Assembly: GCA_013414765.1 (NCBI GenBank)
Contig: CP058708.1
Coordinates: forward strand, 1,483,553-1,547,552
Source: Candidatus Accumulibacter cognatus
GTDB taxonomy: Bacteria; Pseudomonadota; Gammaproteobacteria; Burkholderiales; Rhodocyclaceae
Length of the DNA stretch: 64,000 bases
Reading direction: 5' to 3'
Under the pieces are notes generated by a model, which did no database searches, had not been told where the DNA came from, and saw only the letters and a list, made by a program, of their open reading frames with translations. Positions 1 to 8,395 of this stretch are shown piece by piece. Numbering within the stretch: position 1 is the first letter of the stretch; the number at the start of each line of letters is the position of its first letter. Position numbers and translations under genes: made by a program.

Positions 1-393
1 AAACCAGTCGCCTGTTTCGGCGCGAATGAACTCGACGAGCTCGTTGGCATAGCGAAAGGTGCCCGGCCTGGCCATACCCGACGGCAGGTCACCGCGCAGT
101 GCAACCAGATGGCGAATACCATGTGCCTGATACTGTTCGAGAATGCTGCGAATGCTATCCGGAGTCGACCCGATGCACGACAGGTGCGGTGCCGCCTGAT
201 GACCTTCGCGCTGGATTTCAAGCACAGTCTCGAGCGTGCGGTCACGCGTCGAACCGCCGGCGCCAAAAGTAACCGAGAAAAACCTGGGCTCCAGAAGCGC
301 CAAGCGAGCACGCGTGCCCCGCAACTTTTCCGCTCCCTCGAGGGTTTTCGGCGGAAAAAGCTCTAGGCTGAAAACGGGAGGCTGCGGGGTCAT
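1..393 (-). CDS. metF: 5,10-methylenetetrahydrofolate reductase, N-terminal part (cut by window edge)
   Basis: Reduces 5,10-methylene-THF to 5-methyl-THF, the methyl donor for methionine synthesis in the cytoplasm. The visible N-terminal 131 codons show the family opening (SLELFPPKT near residue 9), the FFSVTFGAGGSTRDRT segment and HLSCIGSTPDSI, all typical of the MetF TIM barrel with FAD. The ATG at 393 lies 13 nt after the ahcY stop, so the two are almost certainly one transcript behind the SAH riboswitch. The 3' half lies beyond the window. Identification is by motif and by the very common ahcY-metF neighbourhood in Betaproteobacteria. Confidence 0.93.
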   Translation of the reverse strand, partial: MTPQPPVFSLELFPPKTLEGAEKLRGTRARLALLEPRFFSVTFGAGGSTRDRTLETVLEIQREGHQAAPHLSCIGSTPDSIRSILEQYQAHGIRHLVALRGDLPSGMARPGTFRYANELVEFIRAETGDWF

Positions 394-406
394 GAGTCGG
401 CAAATG

Positions 407-1813
407 TCAGTAGCGATATTGCTCGGACTTGTAAGGACCTTCCTTCGCTACGCCGATGTAGGCAGCTTGCTGATCCGTCAGCTCGGAGAGCTCGGCATTG
501 AGTTTCTTGAGCTGCAGGCGGGCCACCTTCTCGTCGAGGTGTTTGGGCAGGGTATACACCCCGACCGGATAGTTGGCATTGCGTGTAAACAGTTCGATCT
601 GGGCAATCGTCTGGTTGGCGAACGAGGAACTCATCACGTACGAGGGATGGCCGGTACCGCAACCGAGGTTGACCAGACGACCTCTGGCCAGCAGGATGAT
701 GCGCTTGCCATCGGGGAAGATCACATGATCGACCTGCGGTTTGATCTCTTCCCAGACATAGGTCTCGATCGAGGCGACGTCGATTTCGTTGTCGAAGTGG
801 CCGATGTTGCAGACGATCGCCTGATTCTTCATCCGGGCCATGTGCGCATGGGTGATCACGTGATAGTTGCCGGTACAGGTGACGAAGATATCGGCCTTGT
901 CAGCCGCGTAATCCATGGTTACCACGCGGTAGCCTTCCATGGCCGCCTGCAAGGCACAGATCGGATCGATTTCGGTGACCCACACCTGTGCGGACAGGGC
1001 GCGCATGGCTTGTGCCGAGCCCTTGCCAACATCGCCATAGCCGGCGATCAGGGCAATCTTGCCAGCGATCATCACGTCGGTGGCGCGTTTGATACCATCG
1101 ACCAGCGATTCGCGGCAACCGTAGAGGTTGTCAAACTTCGATTTGGTAACCGAGTCGTTAACATTGATCGCCGGAAATTTGAGCTCACTCCTGGCGTGCA
1201 TCTGGTACAGGCGATGCACGCCGGTCGTGGTTTCCTCGGTCACGCCCTTGACCGCTGCCAGACGACGCGAGTACCAAGTCGGATCATTGGCCAGTTTGGC
1301 CTGGATCGTCGCAAAGAGGATCGCCTCTTCCTCGGAAGTCGGGCTGGCAAGCACCGACGCGTCACCTTCGGCTCGGGCACCAAGGTGCAGGAGCAGCGTC
1401 GCGTCGCCGCCATCGTCGAGGATCATGTTGCTGTAACCCGCATCCGGCCATTCAAAGATGCGATGAGTGTAATCCCAGTAATCTTCCAGCGACTCGCCTT
1501 TGACGGCGAAGACCGATACTCCGGAAGCTGCGACAGCCGCAGCAGCGTGATCCTGGGTCGAAAAGATGTTGCACGAAGCCCACCGTACTTCAGCACCAAG
1601 AGTAACCAGGGTCTTGATCAGTACGGCGGTCTGAATCGTCATGTGCAGCGAACCAGTAATGCGTGCGCCCATGAGGGGCCTGGTGGTCGCGAACTCTTCA
1701 CGAATCGCCATCAGTCCCGGCATTTCGGTTTCGGCAATACGAATTTCCTTGCGACCCCATTCGGCGAGGCCAAGGTCAGCAATCACATAGTCTTGAGTAA
1801 CAGCATCCGACAT
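407..1813 (-). CDS. ahcY: adenosylhomocysteinase (S-adenosyl-L-homocysteine hydrolase)
   Basis: Hydrolyses S-adenosylhomocysteine to adenosine and homocysteine, clearing the product inhibitor of methyltransferases and feeding methionine regeneration. The 468-aa length is usual for the bacterial enzyme. Visible marks are the N-terminal MTIQTAVLI substrate segment, the NAD-binding [10 protein letters not shown] loop, the [12 protein letters not shown] stretch, and the C-terminal KSEQYRY tail whose Lys and Tyr help hold NAD. The start ATG has a strong TAAGGAG Shine-Dalgarno sequence about 8 nt upstream. It is first in an operon with metF, and its leader carries an SAH riboswitch, so the gene is expected to be turned on by its own substrate. 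Confidence 0.98.
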   Translation of the reverse strand: MSDAVTQDYVIADLGLAEWGRKEIRIAETEMPGLMAIREEFATTRPLMGARITGSLHMTIQTAVLIKTLVTLGAEVRWASCNIFSTQDHAAAAVAASGVSVFAVKGESLEDYWDYTHRIFEWPDAGYSNMILDDGGDATLLLHLGARAEGDASVLASPTSEEEAILFATIQAKLANDPTWYSRRLAAVKGVTEETTTGVHRLYQMHARSELKFPAINVNDSVTKSKFDNLYGCRESLVDGIKRATDVMIAGKIALIAGYGDVGKGSAQAMRALSAQVWVTEIDPICALQAAMEGYRVVTMDYAADKADIFVTCTGNYHVITHAHMARMKNQAIVCNIGHFDNEIDVASIETYVWEEIKPQVDHVIFPDGKRIILLARGRLVNLGCGTGHPSYVMSSSFANQTIAQIELFTRNANYPVGVYTLPKHLDEKVARLQLKKLNAELSELTDQQAAYIGVAKEGPYKSEQYRY

Positions 1814-1922
1814 GGCAAGGCTCCTTAAGAACGGTGACCAGGGGAAGGAAGCTGTCGGGCATATCTGCTGAAGGACTTCAGCCTGCGCCCATCCCTCTCC
1901 TCGCGCCCGGCACGGGTTGGTT

Positions 1923-1990
1923 GGATGAGCGCCGTTTGAAAAATCCGAGCCTGAAACTGTCGGACGACAGCCCTGCAGCGCTCCTCGGAT
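1923..1990 (-). ncRNA. S-adenosylhomocysteine (SAH) riboswitch in the ahcY leader
   Basis: Read on the minus strand, the leader holds CCGAGGAGCGCTGC, then CAGGCTCGG, then AACGGCGCTCA in the order and spacing of the known SAH riboswitch class. TCCGAG pairs with CTCGGA to close P1, and GAGCGC is exactly complementary to GCGCTC downstream, giving the characteristic pseudoknot. It lies about 110 nt upstream of the ahcY ATG. In this class, ligand binding raises expression of ahcY and its neighbours. The expression platform is less clear: a short GCTGAA/TTCAGC hairpin (1867-1882) has no U-tract. Confidence 0.9.
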
Positions 1991-1999
1991 TGAACCCGG

Positions 2000-2029
2000 A
2001 TTATAAACTGGCTCGGCAAGTACTGGCCA
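2000..2029 (-). promoter_or_regulatory. probable sigma-70 promoter of ahcY-metF
   Basis: A perfect TATAAT (2005-2000, minus strand) sits about 10 nt upstream of the first riboswitch base, so transcription should begin near 1993, just ahead of the aptamer. The best -35 candidate is TGGCCA, 18 bp further upstream (4 of 6 matches). It overlaps the end of the preceding gene. Confidence 0.6.
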
Positions 2030-2032
2030 GTA

Positions 2033-2407
2033 TTAGTACGCGAGCGAATCATAGGTCCGTTGCCTTCCCTGGATTTCGACGCTGACCTGATTGGGTGCAC
2101 AGATGGCGATTTCGCCAGGGCGAGTTAGCCAACCTTGGCGCACGCAATATTGCCGGGGACCTGGATCCGCAGCGACACGCACCCGACGCTGGTCGACGAC
2201 AACCGTCGTCATGCCCAGTGGCCCAGGGACTTCAATGCGGCGATTGCGTGCCAGATCGAGTTCTGAGAATACTTCGCCGCCGCGCTTGACGATGGCTTTT
2301 TCAGCGACGCCGGCCCGCCATGCCCAAGGAAACGACGCGGCGCAAATGCACAAACCCAAGATGACCAGCATCCAGTCGCCGGACCTGAGCAGCCCGACCC
2401 AGCTCAT
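2033..2407 (-). CDS. membrane-anchored NusG domain II-containing protein
   Basis: A 124-aa protein with a short cytoplasmic start, one hydrophobic segment (about residues 13-30) and then a small beta domain. Segments VPGPLGMTTVVVD and GWLTRPGEIAICAPN resemble the stand-alone 'NusG domain II' family found in small membrane or secreted proteins. The start ATG overlaps the rapZ stop as ATGA, so translation is coupled to rapZ. The molecular role of this family is not established; it is not the transcription factor NusG, because the NGN domain is absent. Longer readings into rapZ are not supported. Confidence 0.75.
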   Translation of the reverse strand: MSWVGLLRSGDWMLVILGLCICAASFPWAWRAGVAEKAIVKRGGEVFSELDLARNRRIEVPGPLGMTTVVVDQRRVRVAADPGPRQYCVRQGWLTRPGEIAICAPNQVSVEIQGRQRTYDSLAY

Positions 2408-3285
2408 CACGGATTTTCGACAATCACCATTGGAAAGCGCAACTCGCGGTGACGAACCAGGACACGCGCACAACCACGAAACTCGCGTCCCAACCATTCG
2501 GCAAAATAGACCGAGCGATGCTGGCCACCCGTGCAACCGATGCCTACCGTCAGATAGTTGCGGCTGTCCCGAACATATGACGGCAACCACGTACGAAGGA
2601 AACCGGCGATATCGCCACGCATACGCAGCACTTCGGGCTCGGCTTCGAGGAAATCAATGACGGGTGCGTCACGACCAGTGAGCAGACGCAGGATGGGATC
2701 GTAGTGCGGATTAGGTAGGCAACGAACATCAAAAACGAGGTCGGCATCGAGCGGCATGCCATGCTTGAACCCGAACGATTCGAAAAGCAGGGTCAGTCCC
2801 TGACAGGAATCTGAAGGAAGATCTCTAGTCACGAACTGGCGGACCCACTCGCGCAGTGCGCTGGCCTTGACGCCGCTGGTATCGATGTGATGACCAAGGG
2901 CGGTCAACTCGGCAAGACGAACTCGTTCTTCGGTAATGGCCTCGGTCAGCGTCAGCTTGTCACTGGCCAGAGGATGTCGGCGCCGGGTTTCAGAGTAGCG
3001 CTTGATCAAGGTTGCATCCTGCGCATCAAGAAACAGGAATTGCAGGTCGAGATCGTTGGCGCGCAGGGCATCGAGTTGCAAGGGAAGCATGGCCACGCTA
3101 TCGCCCCCGCGAATATCGATCACAACTCCGACATGGTCGTAACCCTGCTGCTCAAGTTGTCCGACAAGCGGCTGCAACAACTGAGATGGCAGGTTGTCCA
3201 CGCAATAATAGTTGGCGTCCTCAAGAACTTTGAGGGCGATCGATTTACCCGAACCGGACAGGCCACTGATGAGAACGAGATGCAT
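2407..3285 (-). CDS. rapZ: RapZ RNase adapter protein / P-loop nucleotide-binding protein
   Basis: Family members bind nucleotides, and in Escherichia coli RapZ targets the sRNA GlmZ to RNase E, controlling glucosamine-6-phosphate synthase. The chosen start gives 292 aa opening MHLVLISGLSGSGKS, with the Walker A motif at about residues 8-15, as is normal for the family; upstream in-frame starts would add up to 14 residues. The C-terminal part carries FKHGMPLDADLVFDVR, PHYDP and IGCTGGQHRSV, the hallmark conserved segments. It is coupled through ATGA to the downstream NusG-II gene. Whether GlmY/GlmZ-like RNAs exist here cannot be seen. Confidence 0.95.
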   Translation of the reverse strand: MHLVLISGLSGSGKSIALKVLEDANYYCVDNLPSQLLQPLVGQLEQQGYDHVGVVIDIRGGDSVAMLPLQLDALRANDLDLQFLFLDAQDATLIKRYSETRRRHPLASDKLTLTEAITEERVRLAELTALGHHIDTSGVKASALREWVRQFVTRDLPSDSCQGLTLLFESFGFKHGMPLDADLVFDVRCLPNPHYDPILRLLTGRDAPVIDFLEAEPEVLRMRGDIAGFLRTWLPSYVRDSRNYLTVGIGCTGGQHRSVYFAEWLGREFRGCARVLVRHRELRFPMVIVENP

Positions 3286-3558
3286 GCCTCGCAGCATAAC
3301 GGATGCCAGGCTTGACGGGCAAGCCATTCGTCAATAACGTTTTATAACATGCTGAATTAAAATATGTTTTATTTATTTTTTGGGCCCGTGTAGGAACTCA
3401 TGGTGGGATTCCTTCGGTGCAAGTCGCAGTAGCCTTCTCTTTCTCTGCAAGCCGGGTATCTGATCCTGTATCAGAAGAATCTATATATAAATACTACCAT
3501 AGCTATAGTGACAACAAACCTGTTGATATGTTTTTTTCTCTCTAAAAATCAAAATGAT

Positions 3559-3591
3559 ATACCGTCTTTTCGGGTTACAGAAAGACGGTAT
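3559..3591. repeat. perfect 11-bp inverted repeat / hairpin
   Basis: ATACCGTCTTT and AAAGACGGTAT are exact reverse complements separated by 11 nt. No U-tract follows, so it is a poor intrinsic terminator. It may be an operator for a dimeric regulator or a structured RNA element. Confidence 0.75.
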
Positions 3592-3596
3592 GAAGC

Positions 3597-3651
3597 TGTG
3601 GATAAAATCTGATAACTTACCCACAAGCGCTTTTTGCTAAGCTTATTCACT
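3597..3651. other. cluster of DnaA-box-like sites
   Basis: TGTGGATAA (3597-3605) is a perfect reverse-strand match to the DnaA box TTATCCACA. TTACCCACA (3617-3625) and TTATTCACT (3643-3651) each differ at one position from TTATNCACA. Three such sites in 55 bp next to an AT-rich stretch is more than expected by eye. No dnaA, dnaN, gyrB or parAB lies nearby, so an origin function is only a hypothesis. Confidence 0.5.
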
Positions 3652-3757
3652 GCTTCTCAGAGGTTTTTCCCCTGACTTTTCCCAAGACCCGGCGGCTTCT
3701 CGAGGCTGCCATGCGATCTCGCATAAATTCTACTTTCCAAGCAATTGGTTCGAACTC

Positions 3758-4933
3758 ATGACAATTCTGAATATCCCTTTCCTCGTCGACCTCGTGGCAA
3801 TTCGGCGCGATATACATGCTCACCCTGAACTAGCCTTCGATGAACTGCGAACAGCTGAATTGGCGGCTCGCGAGTTGACCAGCTATGGACTGGAAGTTGA
3901 TTGTGGTCTGGCACGCACTGGCGTCATCGGCATCCTGCGCAAGGGCAGCAGTCCCCGTGCCATTGGACTGAGAGCTGACATGGACGCGCTTCCTTTGTGC
4001 GAGAAGAACGACTTTCCACACTGTTCGAGAAACGATGGACGTATGCATGCCTGTGGTCACGACGGGCATACGGCGATTTTGCTCGGTGCCGCGCGCTACA
4101 TGGCCGAGCACCGGAACGATCTGGATTTCGACGGCACCGTTTACTTCATTTTCCAGCCTGCCGAGGAGTCCGAGGGAGGCGCCGAGGTGATGATTGCTGA
4201 AGGGCTGTTCGAGAAATTTCCGATGGACGCGGTGTTTGGTCTGCACAATTGGCCGGGTATCCCGGTTGGTGAGATGGCAGTGATGCCGGGGCCAGTGATG
4301 GCGGGCACATCTACCTTTGAAATCTTGGTACGGGGGCAGGGTTGCCATGCCGCGATGCCGCATCAGGGGGTCGACACGCTGGTTGTAAGCAGTCATCTGG
4401 TACTCGCGTTGCAAACTATCGTTGCCCGCAACCTGCATCCCTGCCAGTCGGCGGTGGTGAGCATCACCCAGGTGCATGCTGGTGAAGCCTGGAATGTCAT
4501 CCCCGACGATGCTGTTCTACGCGGTACGATCCGCAGCTTCAACGTCGAAACCCAGAATCTTGTCGAAGGCGCAATCGAGCGGCTGTGCAATGGCATTGCT
4601 CGTACATTCGGAGCGCAGATTACTGTTTGTTTTGACCATCGCTATCCTCCGACGGTAAATAGTGTTTCGGAAACGGAAATCTGCCGGCGTGTGGCAAGCG
4701 GCCTGCTTGGTGCTGATCAAGTGCATGTGCATGAGCTGCCCTCGATGGGGGCCGAGGATTTCGCTTACATGCTTCGCGAAAAGCCAGGTTGCTACGTTTG
4801 GCTAGGCAATGGTCCGGGCTCCGGGGGCTGCACCCTGCACAATCCGCATTACGATTTCAACGACGAGATTCTGCCGCTAGGGGTGAGTTACTGGGTCAGG
4901 TTGGTTGAAGCGGTGTTGGGGCGTAAGTCGTGA
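3758..4933 (+). CDS. M20D-family amidohydrolase (hippurate hydrolase/N-acyl-amino acid deacylase-like)
   Basis: Metal-dependent cytoplasmic hydrolase that removes acyl groups from N-acylated amino acids. The 391 aa start with an RRDIHAHPELAFDE segment and carry GLRADMDALP and the metal-binding HACGHDGHTA (about residues 99-108). They also show QPAEESEGGAEVMI, the GLHNWPG motif and the C-terminal MGAEDFAYM segment, all diagnostic of the HipO/AbgA/IAA-amino-acid hydrolase subfamily. The substrate cannot be told from sequence. It stands alone, with a 338-bp gap before the two-component genes; a short GC hairpin just after the stop lacks a clear T-run. Confidence 0.9.
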   Translation: MTILNIPFLVDLVAIRRDIHAHPELAFDELRTAELAARELTSYGLEVDCGLARTGVIGILRKGSSPRAIGLRADMDALPLCEKNDFPHCSRNDGRMHACGHDGHTAILLGAARYMAEHRNDLDFDGTVYFIFQPAEESEGGAEVMIAEGLFEKFPMDAVFGLHNWPGIPVGEMAVMPGPVMAGTSTFEILVRGQGCHAAMPHQGVDTLVVSSHLVLALQTIVARNLHPCQSAVVSITQVHAGEAWNVIPDDAVLRGTIRSFNVETQNLVEGAIERLCNGIARTFGAQITVCFDHRYPPTVNSVSETEICRRVASGLLGADQVHVHELPSMGAEDFAYMLREKPGCYVWLGNGPGSGGCTLHNPHYDFNDEILPLGVSYWVRLVEAVLGRKS

Positions 4934-5271
4934 CTGGAGCAGCCCGGCTGTCCCTTCGGGGCAGGGCAGGTTGTGTCTCAGCTGGCCCTGGAAACCATGG
5001 GCAGATTCGCGCGTACGTTTGCCAACGAAACCAATGTCTTTTTTGTTACACTCGCCAGGTGAACCCATGGGCAGCGTACCCGAGGATTGGCAAAACGCGC
5101 CGATCCCCCTATTTCAAAAAATGGTGGGGAGTACCCGGTGCAGTATTCAGGCACCCCCCGAGTCCGGGCCAAAACCAGAACTCCCAGGACCATAAAAGGA
5201 GAACAGCAAGGATAGTGTAATGGCGGGGACTTACAAGCAACTTACGCCAGTTAAAGCAAGAACGGTACGCC
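4934..5271. other. intergenic region upstream of the two-component operon, with a possible 23-codon leader ORF
   Basis: No gene of normal size is supportable. A CTGTCCC-TTC-GGGGCAG hairpin follows the amidohydrolase stop. Near the 3' end an ATG at 5220, with AAGGA about 7 nt upstream, opens a 23-codon frame that ends at 5291, 20 nt inside the response-regulator gene. It could act as a coupled leader peptide or be chance. Confidence 0.4.
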
Positions 5272-5952
5272 GTGCGAATTCTCCTCGCTGAAGACGACCG
5301 AATCATTGCTGATGGTCTGTGCCGGTCACTGCGTCAGGGAGGCTATGCGATTGACTGTGCCTATAACGGCACTGACGCCGATACGGCCTTGTTGACCAAT
5401 CCCTACGATCTACTGATTCTCGATCTTGGTTTGCCGAAAATGCCGGGTTGGGATGTGCTGCGTCGTCTGCGGGCGCGCAATGCAACGACGCCGGTCCTGA
5501 TTCTGACTGCGCTTGACGGCATCGACGATCGGGTGAAGGGACTCGATCTCGGGGCTGACGACTACATGGCCAAGCCCTTTGAACTGGCTGAACTCGAGGC
5601 TCGTGTTCGGGCGCTAAGCCGTCGGTCGTCCGGTACTTCACGGATGATCCAATGCGGGTCGCTGACTTTCGATCAGACCGACCGCTGCGCGCTGGTAAAT
5701 GGCGAGATGCTTGATCTTTCGGCACGCGAACTGGGTCTGCTCGAGGTTCTTCTGTCACGGGCAAAACGCCTGGTCAGCAAGGATCAATTGGTGGACCACC
5801 TCTGCGGTTGGGGTGAGGAGGTCAGCCACAATGCAATCGAGGTCTATATCCACCGCTTGCGCAAGAAGCTCGAATCAACCGGAGTCAATATCATTACCGT
5901 GCGCGGGCTCGGCTACAGTCTTGAGAAACCTGCGGAAGAGAGAAAATCCTGA
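5272..5952 (+). CDS. OmpR/PhoB-family response regulator (TctD-like)
   Basis: A 226-aa DNA-binding response regulator. The receiver domain (about 1-115) opens MRILLAEDD, has the phospho-acceptor in LLILDLGLP (about D51), and ends with the MAKPFEL lysine. The C-terminal winged helix (about 125-220) shows LSARELGLLEVLL and IEVYIHRLRKKLE. The start is GTG, chosen because it gives the conserved N-terminus exactly. The downstream kinase overlaps its 3' end. The partner's sensor domain points to the TctD/TctE type, which in other bacteria controls tricarboxylate uptake, but no tctABC transporter is in this window. Confidence 0.92.
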   Translation: MRILLAEDDRIIADGLCRSLRQGGYAIDCAYNGTDADTALLTNPYDLLILDLGLPKMPGWDVLRRLRARNATTPVLILTALDGIDDRVKGLDLGADDYMAKPFELAELEARVRALSRRSSGTSRMIQCGSLTFDQTDRCALVNGEMLDLSARELGLLEVLLSRAKRLVSKDQLVDHLCGWGEEVSHNAIEVYIHRLRKKLESTGVNIITVRGLGYSLEKPAEERKS

Positions 5953-7411
5953 TATCCAGCGCTCGCTGTTTGGCGAGATTCTCGACTGGATGCTGGCCCC
6001 GCTTCTTTTCGTGTGGCCAATCAGCATTGCGTTCACTCACTACTTCGCCAACAGTGTTGCCAGTTTCCCGTACGATCAGTCCTTGCGCGAACATGTTGCC
6101 GCGATATCGCGCCAGGTCAGCTTCGTCGACGGGCAGCCGCAGTTGGCCTTGCCCAGTCTGGCACAACTCTTCCTGCGCTCGGACGAGATCGATAACGTCT
6201 ATTTCCACATGCTCGACCAAGATGGTCAGTTGATTGCCGGCGATCCGGAGCTGCCCGTGCCGAAGATGGCTGGCACGCTCTTGAAGAATGAGCATAATGA
6301 GGTGTTTTTTCGCGATGACGAGTACCACGGACAGTCCCTGCGTATAGCCTACATATCGCTGTTCGAAGCAGGGCCTGACGGGCGTGGTGTCCTGATTGAA
6401 GTCGGTGAAACCACTGAAAAACGTTCTCAACTGGCGAACAAGATCATCGCCAGTGTCATCCTTCCACAGTTCGTGATCATTCCGCTCGCAGTGATCCTGG
6501 TTTGGTTCGGCTTGTCGCAGGGTTTGCGCCCGCTGACGCGTTTGCGTGACCGGATTGAAGCTCGTCGCGAAGCGGATCTATCGCCGATTGCTCTGCGCCG
6601 TATCCCTGAAGAATTGCGCCCGCTGACCGAAGCATTCAATTCAATGTTGGCAAGGATGCAGCAAAACGTGGCTGCACAGCGCCGTTTCATCGCCGATGCT
6701 GCGCATCAGATGCGGACCCCGCTGACCGGCCTGAAGACGCAAGCTCAGTTGGCGATGCGCGAGACCGATCCAGCCGAACTGCGGCACGCCCTCAGGCAGA
6801 TCTTGAACGGTGCTGATCGTGCTTCGCATCTGGTCGATCAGCTACTGGCTCTGGCCCGTGCGGAGGCAAGCGAGCACTCGCAACAGACCCTGGTGGCGCT
6901 CGATCTTGATCACTTGCTGCGAGAGGTCGTCGAAAACTGGGTTGTGCAGGCACTCGAAAAATATATTGACCTGGGTTATGAACCTGCCGGTAGCGTGCTT
7001 ATCCTGGGCAATGCCTTTCTCTTACGCGAAATGATCAACAACCTGCTCGATAATGCTTTGCGCTATACACCTTCTGGCGGACGGGTGACCGCGCGGGTGG
7101 TTGCGCAAGGCGATTTCGCCCTGCTTGAAATCGAGGATAGCGGACCAGGGATTTCCGATACCGAGTCCCAGAGGGTTTTCGACCGCTTTTACCGCGTCGA
7201 TGGCAGCGACGGTGAGGGCAGTGGCTTGGGATTGGCCATCGTTCGCGAGATCGCTGAAGTCCATCAAGCCGCAGCCAGTCTGCGTCCAAACAACAGAGAC
7301 ACAGAGACTGATGAGCCCAGTGGTTGTGTCGCTAGAATCGTCTTCCCGGTGTTTAGCCCGCAGCGTTCCCAGGCCTTGGCACAGGATCCTGTTCAGACTG
7401 GTTTTGCCTGA
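5921..7411 (+). CDS. sensor histidine kinase (TctE-like, 2CSK_N sensor domain)
   Basis: Inner-membrane kinase partnered with the preceding regulator. TM1 is about residues 22-38 and TM2 about 178-200, enclosing a periplasmic domain that resembles the two-component sensor N-terminal family of TctE. A HAMP-like linker, the phospho-accepting His in ADAAHQMRTPL, the N box (NNLLDNALRYT), the G1 box (EDSGPGIS) and the G2 box (GSGLGLAIV) follow, so it looks catalytically complete. No ATG fits the N-terminus: the frame is open through the end of the regulator gene, and the best start is TTG at 5921 (CTG 5930 is possible). The start is uncertain; the frame is not. Confidence 0.88.
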   Translation: MRNLRKRENPDIQRSLFGEILDWMLAPLLFVWPISIAFTHYFANSVASFPYDQSLREHVAAISRQVSFVDGQPQLALPSLAQLFLRSDEIDNVYFHMLDQDGQLIAGDPELPVPKMAGTLLKNEHNEVFFRDDEYHGQSLRIAYISLFEAGPDGRGVLIEVGETTEKRSQLANKIIASVILPQFVIIPLAVILVWFGLSQGLRPLTRLRDRIEARREADLSPIALRRIPEELRPLTEAFNSMLARMQQNVAAQRRFIADAAHQMRTPLTGLKTQAQLAMRETDPAELRHALRQILNGADRASHLVDQLLALARAEASEHSQQTLVALDLDHLLREVVENWVVQALEKYIDLGYEPAGSVLILGNAFLLREMINNLLDNALRYTPSGGRVTARVVAQGDFALLEIEDSGPGISDTESQRVFDRFYRVDGSDGEGSGLGLAIVREIAEVHQAAASLRPNNRDTETDEPSGCVARIVFPVFSPQRSQALAQDPVQTGFA

Positions 7412-7483
7412 TTGCCTATCGAGGATCGAGCATTCAACGCTCAAATGTACCAGTGGACTCGGTGCCTTCTGTGCGGGACGTCG

Positions 7484-8395
7484 TCAGACCAGCTTTCGCA
7501 GTTGGGCGGGGGCCACTTCGACCATGAAATCCCAGAAGGCGGCCAGTGCAGGGGTCAGGTGTTTGCTCTTGTGGCGAACGATGTGCCAGCGACGCATCAC
7601 GGGTGTTCCTTCGACCTTGAGGATGCGCAGACGTTCGGCTTTCAGTTCGAGGCCGAGCGTGTGCTGGGAAATGAAACTGATGCCAAGACCCGCCACCACT
7701 GCCTGCTTGATGGCTTCATTGCTACCCATTTCCATGCCGATGCGCGGCTTGACCGAACGTTCGAGAAAGAATTCCTCCATTGCCGATCGTGTGCCCGATC
7801 CCGATTCGCGGACGATCAGCATTTCGTCCGCAAGGTCCTCGACGGCTACATTGGGCAGCCGGCTCAAGGGATGTGCGGTGCTGGCAATGATCACCAGCGG
7901 ATGCGGTGCAAAGGCCACCGCTACAGCGTCGAGTTCGGCCGGCGGACGGCCCATGATGGCCAGGTCGACCTCGTTGCCGGCGAGAAGGCGATTGACGGTA
8001 TCCCGGTTGTCGATCAGCATCCGGATACGCACGTCGGCCTGGGTCTTGCGAAACTCGGCCAGCAGTCCTGGCGCGAAATATTCGGCAGTGCTGGCCACGG
8101 CGACGGCAATGCGTCCGCCCTTCAATCCTTTCAGAGCGAGCAGCGCTTCATCCGCCTCCTTCAGCGATTGCAGGATCTGGCGCGTATGACCGAGGAGAAT
8201 TTCGCCAGCTTCGGTCAAAAAGACGCGTTTGCCGATCCGTTCGAACAGCAGGGTGCCGCTGACTTCCTCCAGCTGTTTGATCTGCAGAGAGATGGCAGCA
8301 TGCGTCAGGTGCAGCTTTTCCGCTGCGCGCGCAAACGACAAATGACTGGCGGCGACCGAAAAGATCTGGAGTTGGCGGATCGTGGCGTTTCTCAT
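7484..8395 (-). CDS. cbbR: LysR-family transcriptional regulator CbbR
   Basis: A 303-aa LysR-type regulator: winged HTH at the N-terminus (RQLQIFSVAASHLSFARAA, then HLTHAAISLQIKQLEE) and a periplasmic-binding-like effector domain. The opening and the effector segment ESGSGTRSAMEEFF are close to CbbR proteins. It is divergent from fbp-prk-tkt with a 116-bp intergenic region, the classical layout for CbbR control of Calvin-cycle genes in response to metabolites such as RuBP, PEP or NADPH. Assignment to CbbR rather than another LysR member rests partly on this context. Confidence 0.88.
   Translation of the reverse strand: MRNATIRQLQIFSVAASHLSFARAAEKLHLTHAAISLQIKQLEEVSGTLLFERIGKRVFLTEAGEILLGHTRQILQSLKEADEALLALKGLKGGRIAVAVASTAEYFAPGLLAEFRKTQADVRIRMLIDNRDTVNRLLAGNEVDLAIMGRPPAELDAVAVAFAPHPLVIIASTAHPLSRLPNVAVEDLADEMLIVRESGSGTRSAMEEFFLERSVKPRIGMEMGSNEAIKQAVVAGLGISFISQHTLGLELKAERLRILKVEGTPVMRRWHIVRHKSKHLTPALAAFWDFMVEVAPAQLRKLV

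Larger units (their letters stand above)
3286..3757. other. AT-rich intergenic region without a recognisable gene
   Basis: This 472-bp stretch between divergent rapZ and the M20 amidohydrolase is visibly richer in A+T than its surroundings, with runs such as ATTTATTTTTT and TATATATAAATA. It holds no supportable ORF. It contains a perfect 11-bp inverted repeat (3559-3591) followed at once by three DnaA-box-like nonamers (3597-3651). Promoters for both flanking genes must lie here, but I could not assign convincing -35/-10 pairs. Confidence 0.7.

Noticed and set aside
236-1828. A long plus-strand open frame (530 codons) opposite ahcY
   Set aside because: It is antisense to a fully conserved ahcY and has no recognisable domain; long antisense frames are common in GC-rich genomes.
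1867-1882. GCTGAA/TTCAGC hairpin as the riboswitch terminator
   Set aside because: The stem is only 6 bp and no U-tract follows; it may be incidental.
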